64,000 nt of DNA from Clostridia bacterium. GTDB lineage: Bacteria > Bacillota > Clostridia > Christensenellales > CAG-138. A model generated the notes under the pieces. It was not told the DNA's origin and did not search any database. It was given only the letters and a program-made list of their open reading frames with translations. Shown piece after piece: positions 52,471 to 61,310 of the stretch (position 1 is its first letter; each line of letters begins with the position of its first letter). The stretch spans positions 80,488 through 144,487 of the forward strand of contig JAFWOT010000028.1 in assembly GCA_017509785.1 (NCBI GenBank). Direction: 5' to 3'. The position numbers were made by a program, and so were the translations under genes.

Positions 52471-53358
52471 TTAATAATGAACGTTCCTGCGGCTGATCGT
52501 GAGGTTGATGACCGTTATGCTCAGCACTATCGCAAAGAGTATCAGCGCCGCCGCCGAAGCGTAGGAGGGGTATCCGCCGCTGTCGCCGTAGAGCATATCG
52601 TAGACGTAGCCGACTATGGTGTTCATCTCCGCGGCGTTGAGGTTCGTCCCGAATAGGGCGACTGCGTCGGAATAGGCCTTGAACGCGCCGATGAACCCCG
52701 TGATTATCAGGTAGAAGAGCATCGGCGATATCATGGGCAGCGTTATGCGGGTGAATATCCTGAAGCTTGAGGCGCCGTCCACCTTGGCGGCGTTATAATA
52801 ATCCTGCTTGACGGAAGCGAGAGCGCTCGTCAGTATCAGCACCTTGAAGGGAAGCACCACCCACACGGTATAGAAGCAGAGCACGAACATCTTCGCCCAG
52901 TAGGGGCCCTCGATAAAATCGACCGACTGCCCGCCGAAGAGGTTTATAAGCAGATTGACCATGCCGTCGGTGTAGGCGGTCTTCTTGAATAGTATCATGA
53001 ACACGAGGCCGACGGCAAGCGTATTCGTGACGTAGGGCAGGAAGAATATCGTCTGATAGAGCTCCTTGAGCTTCTTTATGGAATTGAGGCCGAGCGAAAT
53101 GAGAAGCGCCAGCCCCGTCGAAACGGGGACGGTTATTATGACGAGTATGAAGGTGTTCTTCACCGCCTGCAGGAAGTACGGATCGTGCAGGACGTAGGAG
53201 TAGTTATAGAGCCCGATTCCCGCGTAAGTCTGCGAGGCGGAATTGTAGCCCTCCTCGAAGGAATAGATGAGCACGTCCACGAGCGGGTACACCATGAAGA
53301 ACCCGAGGAAGAGTATTGCGGGCAGGAGATACAGCCACGCCTTGCGGTCGTTTTTCAT
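52471..53358 (-). CDS. Sugar ABC transporter permease (MalF/UgpA-like)
   Basis: 295 residues, six membrane helices. Start ATG 53358 overlaps the ATPase stop (ATGA). The N-terminus AWLYLLPAILFLGFFMVYPL is a standard MalF/UgpA opening. The EAA loop is AAKVDGASSFRIFTRITLPM. It pairs with the MalG-like permease nine bases downstream. Confidence 0.95.
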   Translation of the reverse strand: MKNDRKAWLYLLPAILFLGFFMVYPLVDVLIYSFEEGYNSASQTYAGIGLYNYSYVLHDPYFLQAVKNTFILVIITVPVSTGLALLISLGLNSIKKLKELYQTIFFLPYVTNTLAVGLVFMILFKKTAYTDGMVNLLINLFGGQSVDFIEGPYWAKMFVLCFYTVWVVLPFKVLILTSALASVKQDYYNAAKVDGASSFRIFTRITLPMISPMLFYLIITGFIGAFKAYSDAVALFGTNLNAAEMNTIVGYVYDMLYGDSGGYPSYASAAALILFAIVLSITVINLTISRRNVHY

Positions 53359-54476
53359 GCGTCCTCCCTCAGCGGCGCCGGAGCTGCCGCTATGCGTTCC
53401 CCCGTCTGCGCGTCGAATATGAAAGTCTTATTTGGCTTGAGATCGAAGCGTACCTCCTTCGCGCCCTCGTCGACCTCGTTTTCGGAGCTGATTATGGAGC
53501 GGATGTTCGCCGCCTCGCACTCGGGGTGGGTCGAAACTATGCTCGTATCCCTGCCCATGACCTCCACGGCGGAGAGCGAGAGCGTCAGCGCGCCGTCATC
53601 CCGCAGAATGAAGCCCTCGGGCCTTATGCCGGCCATGACGCCGCGGTCCTTCACGCCGGGGAACCGCAGTACCTTCTCGCCGCCTATTATAAGCGACTCC
53701 CCCTTTATCTTCGCGCGGAAGACGTTGATGGGCGGGGTGCCGAGGAATTTTGCGACGAACAGATTGACGGGCTCGTCATAGACCTCCTGCGGGCGGCCGA
53801 GCTGGTTCAGGATCCCGTCCTTCATAACGACTATCATATCGGAGATGGACATGGCCTCCTCCTGATCGTGGGTGACGAAAACGGTCGTGATGCCCGTTTC
53901 GCGCTGGATACGGCGGAGCTCCTCGCGGGTCTGGAGGCGGAGGCGCGCGTCGAGGTTCGAGAGCGGCTCGTCGAGGAGGAGTATCCTCGGCATCTTAACG
54001 AGGGCGCGCGCTATCGCAACGCGCTGCTGCTGCCCGCCCGAAAGCTCGGAGGGCTTGCGTTCCATGTACTCGTCTATCTGGACGAGCCTTGCCGCCTCAT
54101 GCGCCTTTTCGAGCATCTGCTCCTTCGTGAGCTTCTTTTCGCCCTTGAAATTCTGCATCGGGAACAATATGTTCTGCAGAACGGTCATATGCGGATAGAG
54201 GGCGTAATTCTGGAACACCATGCCCACGCCGCGCACCTCGGGGGGAAGATCGGTCACGTCCTCGTCACCGAACAGGATCCTGCCGCTCGTCGCCTTCTCA
54301 ATGCCGCAGATGAGGTTGAGCAGGGTGGACTTTCCGCAGCCCGACGGGCCGAGCAGACCGACGAGCTTCCCGTCGGGTATGGTGAGGGTGAAGTTGTTGA
54401 CGGCAGTGACCGTATCCTTCGACTTCCTGTTGCGCGAGGGGAAAATCTTCGTAAGAGCATCAAGTCTGACTTCCAT
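53355..54476 (-). CDS. Sugar ABC transporter ATP-binding protein (MsmK/UgpC type)
   Basis: 373 residues from ATG 54476. Walker A GPSGCGKSTLLNLICG, signature PSELSGGQQQRVAIARALVK, Walker B ILLLDEPLSNLDARLR and H-loop TTVFVTHDQEEA. A C-terminal OB-like regulatory domain follows (from about residue 240), as in MsmK/UgpC/MalK, which energise CUT1 importers. A complete importer is therefore encoded here in the order ATPase, permease, permease, binding protein, which is less common than binding protein first. Confidence 0.96.
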   Translation of the reverse strand: MEVRLDALTKIFPSRNRKSKDTVTAVNNFTLTIPDGKLVGLLGPSGCGKSTLLNLICGIEKATSGRILFGDEDVTDLPPEVRGVGMVFQNYALYPHMTVLQNILFPMQNFKGEKKLTKEQMLEKAHEAARLVQIDEYMERKPSELSGGQQQRVAIARALVKMPRILLLDEPLSNLDARLRLQTREELRRIQRETGITTVFVTHDQEEAMSISDMIVVMKDGILNQLGRPQEVYDEPVNLFVAKFLGTPPINVFRAKIKGESLIIGGEKVLRFPGVKDRGVMAGIRPEGFILRDDGALTLSLSAVEVMGRDTSIVSTHPECEAANIRSIISSENEVDEGAKEVRFDLKPNKTFIFDAQTGERIAAAPAPLREDA

Positions 54477-54477
54477 A

Positions 54478-54816
54478 TCAGCCGAGCCTCGCATCCCTCA
54501 GGGGTTCGTCCCAAAGTATCTCGGCGCCGTTCTCCGCGGCAAGCGCATCGGCCTGCGGACGAAGCTCCGTCAGGAAACCCTTCTCGCGCTTCTTGGAGCG
54601 GCGCCCCTTCGCGCTGTAGATCTCCTTCTCGAAATAGGCGTCGTATGAGATGGAGTAATCCTCCTCATCCCGGAAGGGGAAGAAGTTCACGCTGACGGTG
54701 TAGCGGATCTGCCCCGCCCCGGAATCCGAGGTGAGCTTGACGACCGCCGCTCTGCGCGGTACACTGGAAAACTCCGCTCTTGCCCTGAAATACTGCTCGT
54801 ACACGTCGATGACCAT
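54478..54816 (-). CDS. Hypothetical 112-residue protein leading the ABC importer operon
   Basis: First gene after the consensus promoter, with AAGGAGG and ATG 54816. The product begins MVIDVYEQYFRARAEFSSVP and has an alternating strand region RYTVSVNFFPFRDEEDYSIS, then a basic loop SAKGRRSKKREKG. No signal peptide or membrane helix. No family recognised. Because it ends one base before the ATPase start and shares the promoter, it may be a regulatory or accessory partner of the importer. Confidence 0.65.
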   Translation of the reverse strand: MVIDVYEQYFRARAEFSSVPRRAAVVKLTSDSGAGQIRYTVSVNFFPFRDEEDYSISYDAYFEKEIYSAKGRRSKKREKGFLTELRPQADALAAENGAEILWDEPLRDARLG

Positions 54817-54845
54817 AATGCAGCCTCCTTGGTGTTGTTGCTTCA

Positions 54846-54874
54846 ATTATATATCTCCGCGCGCTTCATGTCAA
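54846..54874 (-). promoter_or_regulatory. Consensus SigA promoter of the sugar ABC importer operon
   Basis: TTGACA (54869..54874) and TATAAT (54846..54851) on the minus strand, spacing 17 bases, start codon 30 bases downstream. Confidence 0.9.
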
Positions 54875-54902
54875 TATTTTTGAGCGCTGTGATCGTGTTG
54901 CT

Positions 54903-55072
54903 TACCACGGGGACGGTTTGTGCGCACAAGCTGTCCCCGCGAGCAGAGCGAGCCGCGGAGCGAGCCCGAAAAATGTTTTTTTCGGAACGATCGGGCGCCG
55001 CGATAGGCGCGGAGAGCGATAAGCCAAGCTCCGCTTCATTTACTGACCAAAGGAACCGTCCCCGCGGTCACT
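54903..55072. repeat. GGGGACGGTT-type repeat element, copy 3
   Basis: At 54908..54939 is a 32-base near-perfect palindrome starting CGGGGACGGTTTG. At 55053..55072 is an inverted copy of the same core (GGAACCGTCCCCGCGG). The 110 bases between them are GC-rich with several short hairpins and no coding frame. This is the only substantial content of the 307-base gap between the importer operon and the methyltransferase gene, apart from two promoters. Confidence 0.7.
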
Positions 55073-55074
55073 GT

Positions 55075-55103
55075 TTGACAGGAGCCCCGATAACCACTAT
55101 AAT
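55075..55103 (+). promoter_or_regulatory. Consensus SigA promoter of the SpoU methyltransferase gene
   Basis: TTGACA (55075..55080), 17 bases, TATAAT (55098..55103). The -35 begins within three bases of the end of the repeat element. Confidence 0.9.
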
Positions 55104-55123
55104 AGGCGCGGAGGAATAAAGCC

Positions 55124-55945
55124 GTGAACGTTATCGAGATCAATACCGTCGACGCTCCCGCGGCCGCCCCCTACGCCCGATTGACGGAGGCTCAGCTCCG
55201 CCGCGCGGGAGAGGGACGCGGTCTCTTCATCGCGGAGAGCATGAACGTCATCAAAAGCGCGCTCGAGGCGGGTCACACGCCCGTTTCCCTTCTGACGGAG
55301 AGGCGCCGGCTTGAAGAGATCTCCTCGGAGCTCGGCCCACTCATAGGCGAAACGCCCGTGCTCACGGCGGACGAGGAGGAGCTTGCAAAGCTTACGGGGT
55401 ACAGACTCTCGCGCGGGTTCCTCTGCGCGATGGAGCGAAAGCCCCTCCTCCCCGTTGAGGAAGCGCTGAAGGGCGCTTCACGCGTCGCCGTGCTCGAGGG
55501 GATAAACGACCCTTCAAACGTGGGGGCGATAATACGCTCCGCCGCCGCGCTCGGCATGGACGCGGTCCTGCTTGCCGAAAACTGCTGCGATCCGCTCCAC
55601 CGGCGAGCCGCGAGGGTCAGCATGGGGGCGGTGTTCCGCGTACCGTGGGCGGCGCTCCCCTGTAAGGCGGGGAACGCCAACGCCGTTGATATGAGCGCGC
55701 TCCGCGAGAACGGGTTCTTTGCCGCTGCCGCCGCGCTCACGGCGGGGAGCCTCGCGATAGACGATCCCTCCATATTGAGAGCGGAAAAGCTCGCAGTGCT
55801 GCTCGGCTCCGAAGGGAACGGCCTCTGCCCGGAGACGGTCGCCTGCGCCGACAGCACCGTGATGATACCCATGGCGCGGGGCGTGGATTCGCTCAACGTC
55901 GCCGCGGCGGCCGCCGTGATATTCTGGACGGTTGCAAAAAAATGA
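55124..55945 (+). CDS. TrmH/SpoU-family RNA 2'-O-methyltransferase
   Basis: 273 residues from GTG 55124 (GGAGG ten bases upstream). An N-terminal substrate-binding domain has GEGRGLFIAESMNVIKSAL. The SPOUT knot domain holds the three SpoU motifs: VAVLEGINDPSNVGAIIRSA, KLAVLLGSEGNGLCPETVAC and VMIPMARGVDSLNVAAAAAV. The enzyme methylates a ribose in rRNA or tRNA using S-adenosylmethionine. The target is not known. Confidence 0.94.
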   Translation: MNVIEINTVDAPAAAPYARLTEAQLRRAGEGRGLFIAESMNVIKSALEAGHTPVSLLTERRRLEEISSELGPLIGETPVLTADEEELAKLTGYRLSRGFLCAMERKPLLPVEEALKGASRVAVLEGINDPSNVGAIIRSAAALGMDAVLLAENCCDPLHRRAARVSMGAVFRVPWAALPCKAGNANAVDMSALRENGFFAAAAALTAGSLAIDDPSILRAEKLAVLLGSEGNGLCPETVACADSTVMIPMARGVDSLNVAAAAAVIFWTVAKK

Positions 55946-56006
55946 GCAAAAACCGCGGTTTTGGCCCGGATTTAGCATTTTGTTCATAAATTCGGGAATA
56001 AAAAAG

Positions 56007-56035
56007 TTGAAATGAAGTTCGTTTCCTGTTATAAT
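56007..56035 (+). promoter_or_regulatory. SigA-type promoter of the zinc-ribbon protein gene
   Basis: TTGAAA (56007..56012), 17 bases, TATAAT (56030..56035). Confidence 0.8.
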
Positions 56036-56087
56036 TAAATGGTATGAGAATGCCGTACTATATGTGCGTAAACAAAGGAGATCTAAC

Positions 56088-58049
56088 ATGAAATGTACGA
56101 GATGCGGGTTTGAGAACCCCGATTATCTTGAATTCTGTCAGAACTGCTCCGCACAGCTTCCCAAGAGGGGCGAGGAAAGCTCGCAGCCCTCGTGGGGATT
56201 TGTGAAGGCCCCCAAGTGGGCGGAGCCCGATTTTAACGCGGATACCGTCACCGAGGACGACGTCCCCGCCGATTTCGTTTCCGACGCCGAGGTCCTGCGC
56301 CGTCAGCAGGAGGCCGCGCGCCGCGCGGCTGCGGAAGCCGCCGCCGAGAAGGCAAGGCTTGCCGCCGAAGCTGCAGCCGCCGCAAGGGCCGCCGAGGAAG
56401 CACGCGCCGCCGAGCGCTATGAGGCGGAGCAGAAGCGTCTCGCCGAGGAAGCACGCGCCGCCGAACGCAGAGCGGAGCAGGAGCGCCTCATGGCGGAGCG
56501 CAGGGCTGCGGAGCAGGAGGCCAAGCGTGAGGCGCAGCGCAATGAGCGTCTCTTTGCCGCAAAGGCCTACGAGCCCAACGACGAGGACGAAGAGGATGAG
56601 ACCGAAGAGCCCGCAAGGAAGGGCCCCTCTATGTTCGCCCACATCATAAAGCGCGATAAGCATCCCGTCCGCGAGGAGGTCGAGGACGAGGAGGACGAGG
56701 ACGATTTCGACGAGTACGACCCCGGCTACAGCCGGAAGCGCACCGCGCCCAGGCGCAGGAAGACCGGCGGCAGCGGCAAGGGTCTGAACCTTGCTATCAG
56801 GATCGCCGCCATCGTCGCCGTGCTCGCGCTGCTCGCCATCGCAGGTTGGCTCATCATAAGCCAGGTCAAGAGCTGTGTGGACGCCAGCAACTCCCCCACC
56901 GGGACGAACAAGGCTCCCTCCGTGATCGAGAATCCCGATCCCAACAAGCCCGACACCTATCTCGTGACCGTCTACGCGAAGAACGGCAAGGTGCTCGTCT
57001 ATGAGACCTCCGACGGAACGAGGCAGGAAGCCACCGTCAAGAGCGACGACGCTCTCACTTTCTTGGTGCATAAGGTCAGCCTCATGCCAAACGAGCCCGT
57101 TGACAGCACCGTCTATCAGGCGACTCCGAAGGTATACATAAAGAACGAGGACGGCTCCGTCACCCCCGTTGAGGGCTTCACCCCCGTAACGCTCGAGGTG
57201 CCCGCCATCACCGTTACTTACGATCAGCCCGATCAGATCCTCTCCGAGGACGGCAAGGTCGCCATCTCCGGCAGGATCGACTTCATCGGCACCGACCTCA
57301 CTTTCGACGGCGAGAAGGTCGCCATCAATCAGGACGGCACTTTCACCCATGAGATCGTCTATGAGGAGACCGGGGAGCACACCATCGCCGTTGAGGGCAG
57401 GCTGGCAGGGCATCAGCTCTACCGCCACAGCTTCTCCGTAACGGTCGAGGCCGCTCATCCCACCGAGGCGCTCATCAAGTTCCCGTGGGAGTACGGCGAT
57501 ACCTCCTTCCGTCAGCGCGTCGTCAACTCCGTCACCTCCATCGAGATCCGCGGCATGGTGCCCGTCGGCTCCACCCTCACCGCGACCTGCGATTCCAGCG
57601 ATTGCGGGCTCACAGTCCCCACCGTCGCGGAGGACGGCACCTTCACGCTGACCGCTCAGCTCGCCAACCCGAGCGATTACGTCATCCACCTCACCTGCAC
57701 GACCGAATCCGGTCAGATCTCCGAGAGGGATATGCACGTTCAGAGGCAGCCCGAGATGTCCCAGTACGTCGGAAGGGCGCTCCCGATGAACTATGCCTCC
57801 TTCTCCTATGAGAGCAGGCAGCCCTACAACATCCAGGGCACCGTGACCGAGATCCTGCAGGAGGGCGATTACTACCTCGCCGTGCTGGAGCTTGCGGACG
57901 GCAACAAGCTCATCCTCGAGTACCACAACCATTACGGCTCCGCCGCGACCATCGAGGTCGGTAAGACCTACGAGAAGATCTACGGCCGCCCGATGGGCCT
58001 CAACGAGGAGGGCGTACCCCAGGCTTACGTCTGGTTCATAAACGACTGA
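56088..58049 (+). CDS. Zinc-ribbon, coiled-coil, single-pass membrane protein with extracellular beta domains
   Basis: 653 residues from ATG 56088 (AAAGGAG). Residues 1-22 are a zinc ribbon, CTRCG...CQNC (Cys 3, 6, 17, 20). Residues about 75-170 are an Ala/Glu/Arg coiled coil (EAARRAAAEAAAEKARLAAE). An acidic stretch and a basic stretch precede one membrane helix (about 233-258, IRIAAIVAVLALLAIAGWLI). About 390 extracellular residues follow, with repeated beta-sandwich-like units (VTPVEGFTPVTLEVPAITVT; VAEDGTFTLTAQLANPSD) and a C-terminal OB-like part (YNIQGTVTEILQEGDYYLAV). It links a cytoplasmic metal-binding part to the outside. Family not named; it has its own promoter and terminator. Confidence 0.85.
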   Translation: MKCTRCGFENPDYLEFCQNCSAQLPKRGEESSQPSWGFVKAPKWAEPDFNADTVTEDDVPADFVSDAEVLRRQQEAARRAAAEAAAEKARLAAEAAAAARAAEEARAAERYEAEQKRLAEEARAAERRAEQERLMAERRAAEQEAKREAQRNERLFAAKAYEPNDEDEEDETEEPARKGPSMFAHIIKRDKHPVREEVEDEEDEDDFDEYDPGYSRKRTAPRRRKTGGSGKGLNLAIRIAAIVAVLALLAIAGWLIISQVKSCVDASNSPTGTNKAPSVIENPDPNKPDTYLVTVYAKNGKVLVYETSDGTRQEATVKSDDALTFLVHKVSLMPNEPVDSTVYQATPKVYIKNEDGSVTPVEGFTPVTLEVPAITVTYDQPDQILSEDGKVAISGRIDFIGTDLTFDGEKVAINQDGTFTHEIVYEETGEHTIAVEGRLAGHQLYRHSFSVTVEAAHPTEALIKFPWEYGDTSFRQRVVNSVTSIEIRGMVPVGSTLTATCDSSDCGLTVPTVAEDGTFTLTAQLANPSDYVIHLTCTTESGQISERDMHVQRQPEMSQYVGRALPMNYASFSYESRQPYNIQGTVTEILQEGDYYLAVLELADGNKLILEYHNHYGSAATIEVGKTYEKIYGRPMGLNEEGVPQAYVWFIND

Positions 58050-58063
58050 CGATCGGTTCCCAC

Positions 58064-58091
58064 GAGGCGGGCTTCGGCCCGCCTCTTTTTT
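58064..58091 (+). terminator. Rho-independent terminator
   Basis: Arms GAGGCGGGC and GCCCGCCTC with a TTCG loop, followed by TTTTTT. Confidence 0.95.
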
Positions 58092-58114
58092 GCGCCCCCG
58101 CCCGCATATTTCAA

Positions 58115-58143
58115 TTGTATCGGAGGCCGGGTTATGTTATAAT
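58115..58143 (+). promoter_or_regulatory. SigA-type promoter of the traX-walJ-CPBP-rlmH group
   Basis: TTGTAT (58115..58120), 17 bases, TATAAT (58138..58143). Confidence 0.75.
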
Positions 58144-58171
58144 ATCGTGGAAAAAGGAGGTTGCCTGCCAA

Positions 58172-58936
58172 ATGACCGCGTTCTTTTTAAAGCTGCTCGC
58201 CTGCTTCTCCATGCTCGTAGATCATGCGGCTTTCGTTTTCGAGCCGCAGCTCAGCGCGATAAGCCCATGGCTTTACGCGGGGTGCAGGATGTTCGGGCGG
58301 CTTGCCTTCCCGCTCTTTGCCCTCGGCATCGGGGAAGGGACGGTGCATACCTCTTCGCCGAGGAAATACCTCTCGAGGATGTTCCTCTTCGCCGTGCTGG
58401 CGCAGATACCCTATTCGCTGATGCTCGGAACACATCACGCCTCGTTGACTTTAAACATATTCGGGCGGGCGATACCGCTTTACGCATCCTGTTCCGTGAT
58501 GGTCACGCTGTTCCTCGGGCTGGCGATCTGCGTTTCGATACACGAGGGCTCGCATTGGGGGGCGGCGTTCGCGCTTGCCGCCGCCGTTTTCGCGGACTGC
58601 ACCATCGGCATGGATTACGGGCTCACCGGGGTGCTGTTCATCGTGGCGCTGTATCTCGCAAGGGCGAATAGGCTTTACCGGATGCTGATCGTCGTGCTGT
58701 TCTCGATCTGCCTCTATATTGAGCCGTTAAAGCAGGTCGCGGAGCAGATAGTCGCCGGGGCGGATCCCATAAAGCTCAGCACGCAGGTGCTCTACTGCGG
58801 GGCAACGATGCTCTCCGCGCTGTTCGTGCTCTGCTACAACAAGCGCAGAGGCCCGTCCGCGAAGCTGTTCATCTACTTCTTCTACCCCGTGCATATGCTC
58901 GTGCTGTGGGTCATGTGGCTCTTCAGCGGAAAATGA
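58172..58936 (+). CDS. TraX-family membrane protein
   Basis: 254 residues from ATG 58172 (AAAGGAGG). About eight membrane helices. TraX marks are LKLLACFSMLVDHAAFVF at the start, GCRMFGRLAFPLFALGIGEG, then FIYFFYPVHMLVLWVMWLF at the end. TraX of the F plasmid acetylates pilin; clostridial relatives are chromosomal and probably acylate another surface molecule. It is the first of four closely spaced genes. Confidence 0.9.
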   Translation: MTAFFLKLLACFSMLVDHAAFVFEPQLSAISPWLYAGCRMFGRLAFPLFALGIGEGTVHTSSPRKYLSRMFLFAVLAQIPYSLMLGTHHASLTLNIFGRAIPLYASCSVMVTLFLGLAICVSIHEGSHWGAAFALAAAVFADCTIGMDYGLTGVLFIVALYLARANRLYRMLIVVLFSICLYIEPLKQVAEQIVAGADPIKLSTQVLYCGATMLSALFVLCYNKRRGPSAKLFIYFFYPVHMLVLWVMWLFSGK

Positions 58937-58969
58937 TCGAAAGGAGCCCGGTCTTCGGGCATTGAAGCA

Positions 58970-59755
58970 ATGAAGTTTTCTCCGCTTTACAGCGGTTCTT
59001 CGGGGAACTGCTCGCTCGTCAGCGACGGCGTGACGAATATTCTCGTCGACGCGGGCATGACGGGAAAGGCCATAGTCTCCGCACTCAACGACGTCGGCGC
59101 CGACCCGGCGAAGCTCAGCGCGATAGTCGTCACGCATGAGCATTCCGACCACATAAAGGCTGTCGGGATAATATCCCGCAAGTACAACGTCCCCGTTTAC
59201 GCGAACGCGGGCACATGGAAGGCCATGGCTCCCCTCATCGGGGACGTCGCCATGCGCAACATACGCACGTTCGTCACGGGGCAGAATTTCTATATAGGCG
59301 ATATCGACCTCACCCCCTTCCCCATCAGCCATGACGCGGCGGAGCCCGTCGGCTACACGTTCTTCTCGAAGGGAGCGCGGCTCGTCTATATGACGGACAC
59401 CGGTCACGTCTCCCCCGCCCTTCGGGAGACAGCCTCCGGTGCGGATCTGCTCTTTCTCGAGGCGAACCACGACGTCGACATGCTGAAAAACGGGCCCTAC
59501 CCCTATCAACTGAAGAGGCGGATACTCTCCGACAGGGGGCATCTTTCGAACGACGCCGCCGGTGAGCTTCTGACGGGTCTCTATTCCACGGGCGCGCGGC
59601 GGGTGATACTCGCCCACCTCAGCCGTGAGAACAACACGGAGCGCATCGCCTATGAGACCGTCCGCGCGAGGCTCTCGGAGGACGGGATCGCCGAGAAGGA
59701 TTTCTTCGTCGCCGTGGCGCACCGCGACAGAGTTACCGGTATTTTTGAACTGTGA
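58970..59755 (+). CDS. Metallo-beta-lactamase-fold hydrolase (WalJ/YycJ-like)
   Basis: 261 residues. The metal-binding motif is VVTHEHSDHIKAV, with later ligands in ISHDAAEPVGY, TDTGHVSP and ILAHLSREN. The start MKFSPLYSGSSGNCSLVSDG is typical of the YycJ/WalJ group, exonuclease-like enzymes implicated in cell-wall and DNA-repair coordination. As in many Firmicutes it is close to rlmH, which supports the assignment. The walRK genes themselves are not in the window. Confidence 0.92.
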   Translation: MKFSPLYSGSSGNCSLVSDGVTNILVDAGMTGKAIVSALNDVGADPAKLSAIVVTHEHSDHIKAVGIISRKYNVPVYANAGTWKAMAPLIGDVAMRNIRTFVTGQNFYIGDIDLTPFPISHDAAEPVGYTFFSKGARLVYMTDTGHVSPALRETASGADLLFLEANHDVDMLKNGPYPYQLKRRILSDRGHLSNDAAGELLTGLYSTGARRVILAHLSRENNTERIAYETVRARLSEDGIAEKDFFVAVAHRDRVTGIFEL

Positions 59756-59767
59756 ACAGGAGATAAT

Positions 59768-60760
59768 ATGAGTCTAAACAGAAAAGCATCCGTTCTCTTT
59801 TTGATATGCGTCGGGCTGTTCCTGATGCTCTCCACCGCGCTGGGGTTCCTCGGCGGGGCGGATCCGAACCTCTTCTACCTGCTCAATTCGATAGCCGTTT
59901 CCGTGCCTTCGTTCCTCATTCCCGCGCTCGTATTCCGCCGCAGGAACGCCATGCCGCGCTTTGAGGCGCCCCGGGGTTCGCTCATACTGTTGGCGCTCGG
60001 GATCGGCATAGGCTGCATATTCCTCAATCAGGCGCTCTCCTGCCTGACGGAGGTAATGCTCGGCGATATCCGCGTGATCTCGAACTCCACGACCGCCGAT
60101 TCGATAAAGTCGCTCCACCCCATCACCATGATCGCAGCGCTTGCGCTGATCCCGCCCGTCAGTGAGGAATTCCTCATGCGCGGGACGCTGCTCGAATCCC
60201 AGCGCAGGCTCAGCCCCGCGGGCGCGCTCATCATAACGAGCCTGCTCTTCGGGCTCCTGCACGCGGCGCCCAGCTCGCTGCTCATTTACGTCGGGCTCGG
60301 GCTCCTGCTCGGCGGAGTCTACATCATAACCGGGAACGTATGGCTGAGCGTCACGGTGCATCTTGTGAACAACCTGTTCTCGGTTATCGCGGCGATCATA
60401 ATGCAGGCTTCGGAAGATCTGCCCGGGGCCGCGGCCGCGGCGGAGGAAAGCGCGGAGCTTGCCTCGAACACGGGCGCCTATATAATAATGTTCTTCGTGT
60501 ACGCGGGGCTTGCGTGCGCGGCGCTCATACCGCTGCTGAAGGTGCTTAAGAACGTCTGCCGCAGACACTCCCTCGGGATGTACTCTCCGGAGGCGCAGGC
60601 GGAGGCCGCCGCAAAGGCCGAGCTGCCGCCCGAGATCCGCAGGCTTCGCACGAGGACCCTCCTTCACGACCCGGTGCTCTGGGCAGCTATAATACTGCTC
60701 GTGATACTGAACGTCATATCCGGCCTCATCGAGTTCGGCGTGATCAGATTTGCCCTATGA
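59768..60760 (+). CDS. CPBP-family intramembrane glutamic endopeptidase
   Basis: 330 residues with about eight membrane helices. The CPBP/Abi motifs are complete: PPVSEEFLMRGTLLESQRR (EExxxR), LLFGLLHAAPS (FxxxH) and VTVHLVNNLFSV (HxxxN). These are Rce1-like proteases, often involved in prenylated-peptide processing or bacteriocin self-immunity. The stop overlaps rlmH by ATGA (60757..60760). No bacteriocin gene is adjacent. Confidence 0.93.
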   Translation: MSLNRKASVLFLICVGLFLMLSTALGFLGGADPNLFYLLNSIAVSVPSFLIPALVFRRRNAMPRFEAPRGSLILLALGIGIGCIFLNQALSCLTEVMLGDIRVISNSTTADSIKSLHPITMIAALALIPPVSEEFLMRGTLLESQRRLSPAGALIITSLLFGLLHAAPSSLLIYVGLGLLLGGVYIITGNVWLSVTVHLVNNLFSVIAAIIMQASEDLPGAAAAAEESAELASNTGAYIIMFFVYAGLACAALIPLLKVLKNVCRRHSLGMYSPEAQAEAAAKAELPPEIRRLRTRTLLHDPVLWAAIILLVILNVISGLIEFGVIRFAL

Positions 60761-61236
60761 AGATAAGGGTGATCTGCGTTGGCAGGCTGAAGGAGCGTTT
60801 TTATACGGACGCCGTCGCCGAGTTTTCGAAGCGGCTCTCGCGCTTCTGCGATATCGAGTTCGTTGAGCTTCCCGATGAGAAGGTCCCTGACGACCCCTCC
60901 CCCGCGGAGATAGAGCGCGTGAAGACCGCGGAATGCCGCAGGATCGCGGGGAAACTCCGCCCCGGCGATCCCGTGATCGCGCTCGATCCTTCGGGGAAAC
61001 AGCTCTCGAGCGAGGGGCTGAGCGGGCTGCTCTCCGGGCTCATGCTGAACGGCAAAAGCAGCATCGCGTTCGTCATCGGCGGGTCGCACGGGCTGACCGA
61101 CGAGATACGTTCCGGGGCGGATCTCGTGCTGAGCTTCTCGAAAATGACTTTCTCGCATCAGATATTCCGCGTGATGCTGCTTGAACAGATCTACCGCTCC
61201 TTCAAGATAATGAAGGGCGAGCCCTATCACAAATAA
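60757..61236 (+). CDS. rlmH: 23S rRNA (pseudouridine-1915-N3)-methyltransferase RlmH
   Basis: 159 residues, the standard length. It begins MKIRVICVGRLKERFYTDAV and has IALDPSGKQLSSEGLS, FVIGGSHGLTDEI, and the closing signature LSFSKMTFSHQIFRVMLLEQ followed by IYRSFKIMKGEPYHK. It methylates pseudouridine 1915 in helix 69 of 23S rRNA on the assembled ribosome. Translationally coupled to the CPBP gene. Confidence 0.98.
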   Translation: MKIRVICVGRLKERFYTDAVAEFSKRLSRFCDIEFVELPDEKVPDDPSPAEIERVKTAECRRIAGKLRPGDPVIALDPSGKQLSSEGLSGLLSGLMLNGKSSIAFVIGGSHGLTDEIRSGADLVLSFSKMTFSHQIFRVMLLEQIYRSFKIMKGEPYHK

Positions 61237-61256
61237 TCAGGCTCGATAATGCCAAA

Positions 61257-61292
61257 AAGCAGGGAACCGAGGATGACCTCGGTTCCCTGCTT
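61257..61292. terminator. Bidirectional terminator between rlmH and the small peptide gene
   Basis: A perfect 16-bp stem (arms 61257..61272 and 61277..61292) with an ATGA loop. TTAAACTTTT follows on plus; GCTTTTTGGC follows on minus, so it serves both converging transcripts. Confidence 0.85.
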
Positions 61293-61310
61293 AAACTTTT
61301 CGGAAACTGC

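Noticed and set aside
56058..57932. A 624-codon minus-strand frame opposite to the zinc-ribbon gene
   Set aside because: Codon-bias shadow. The plus strand has a promoter, ribosome site, zinc ribbon, coiled coil, membrane helix and terminator in the right order.
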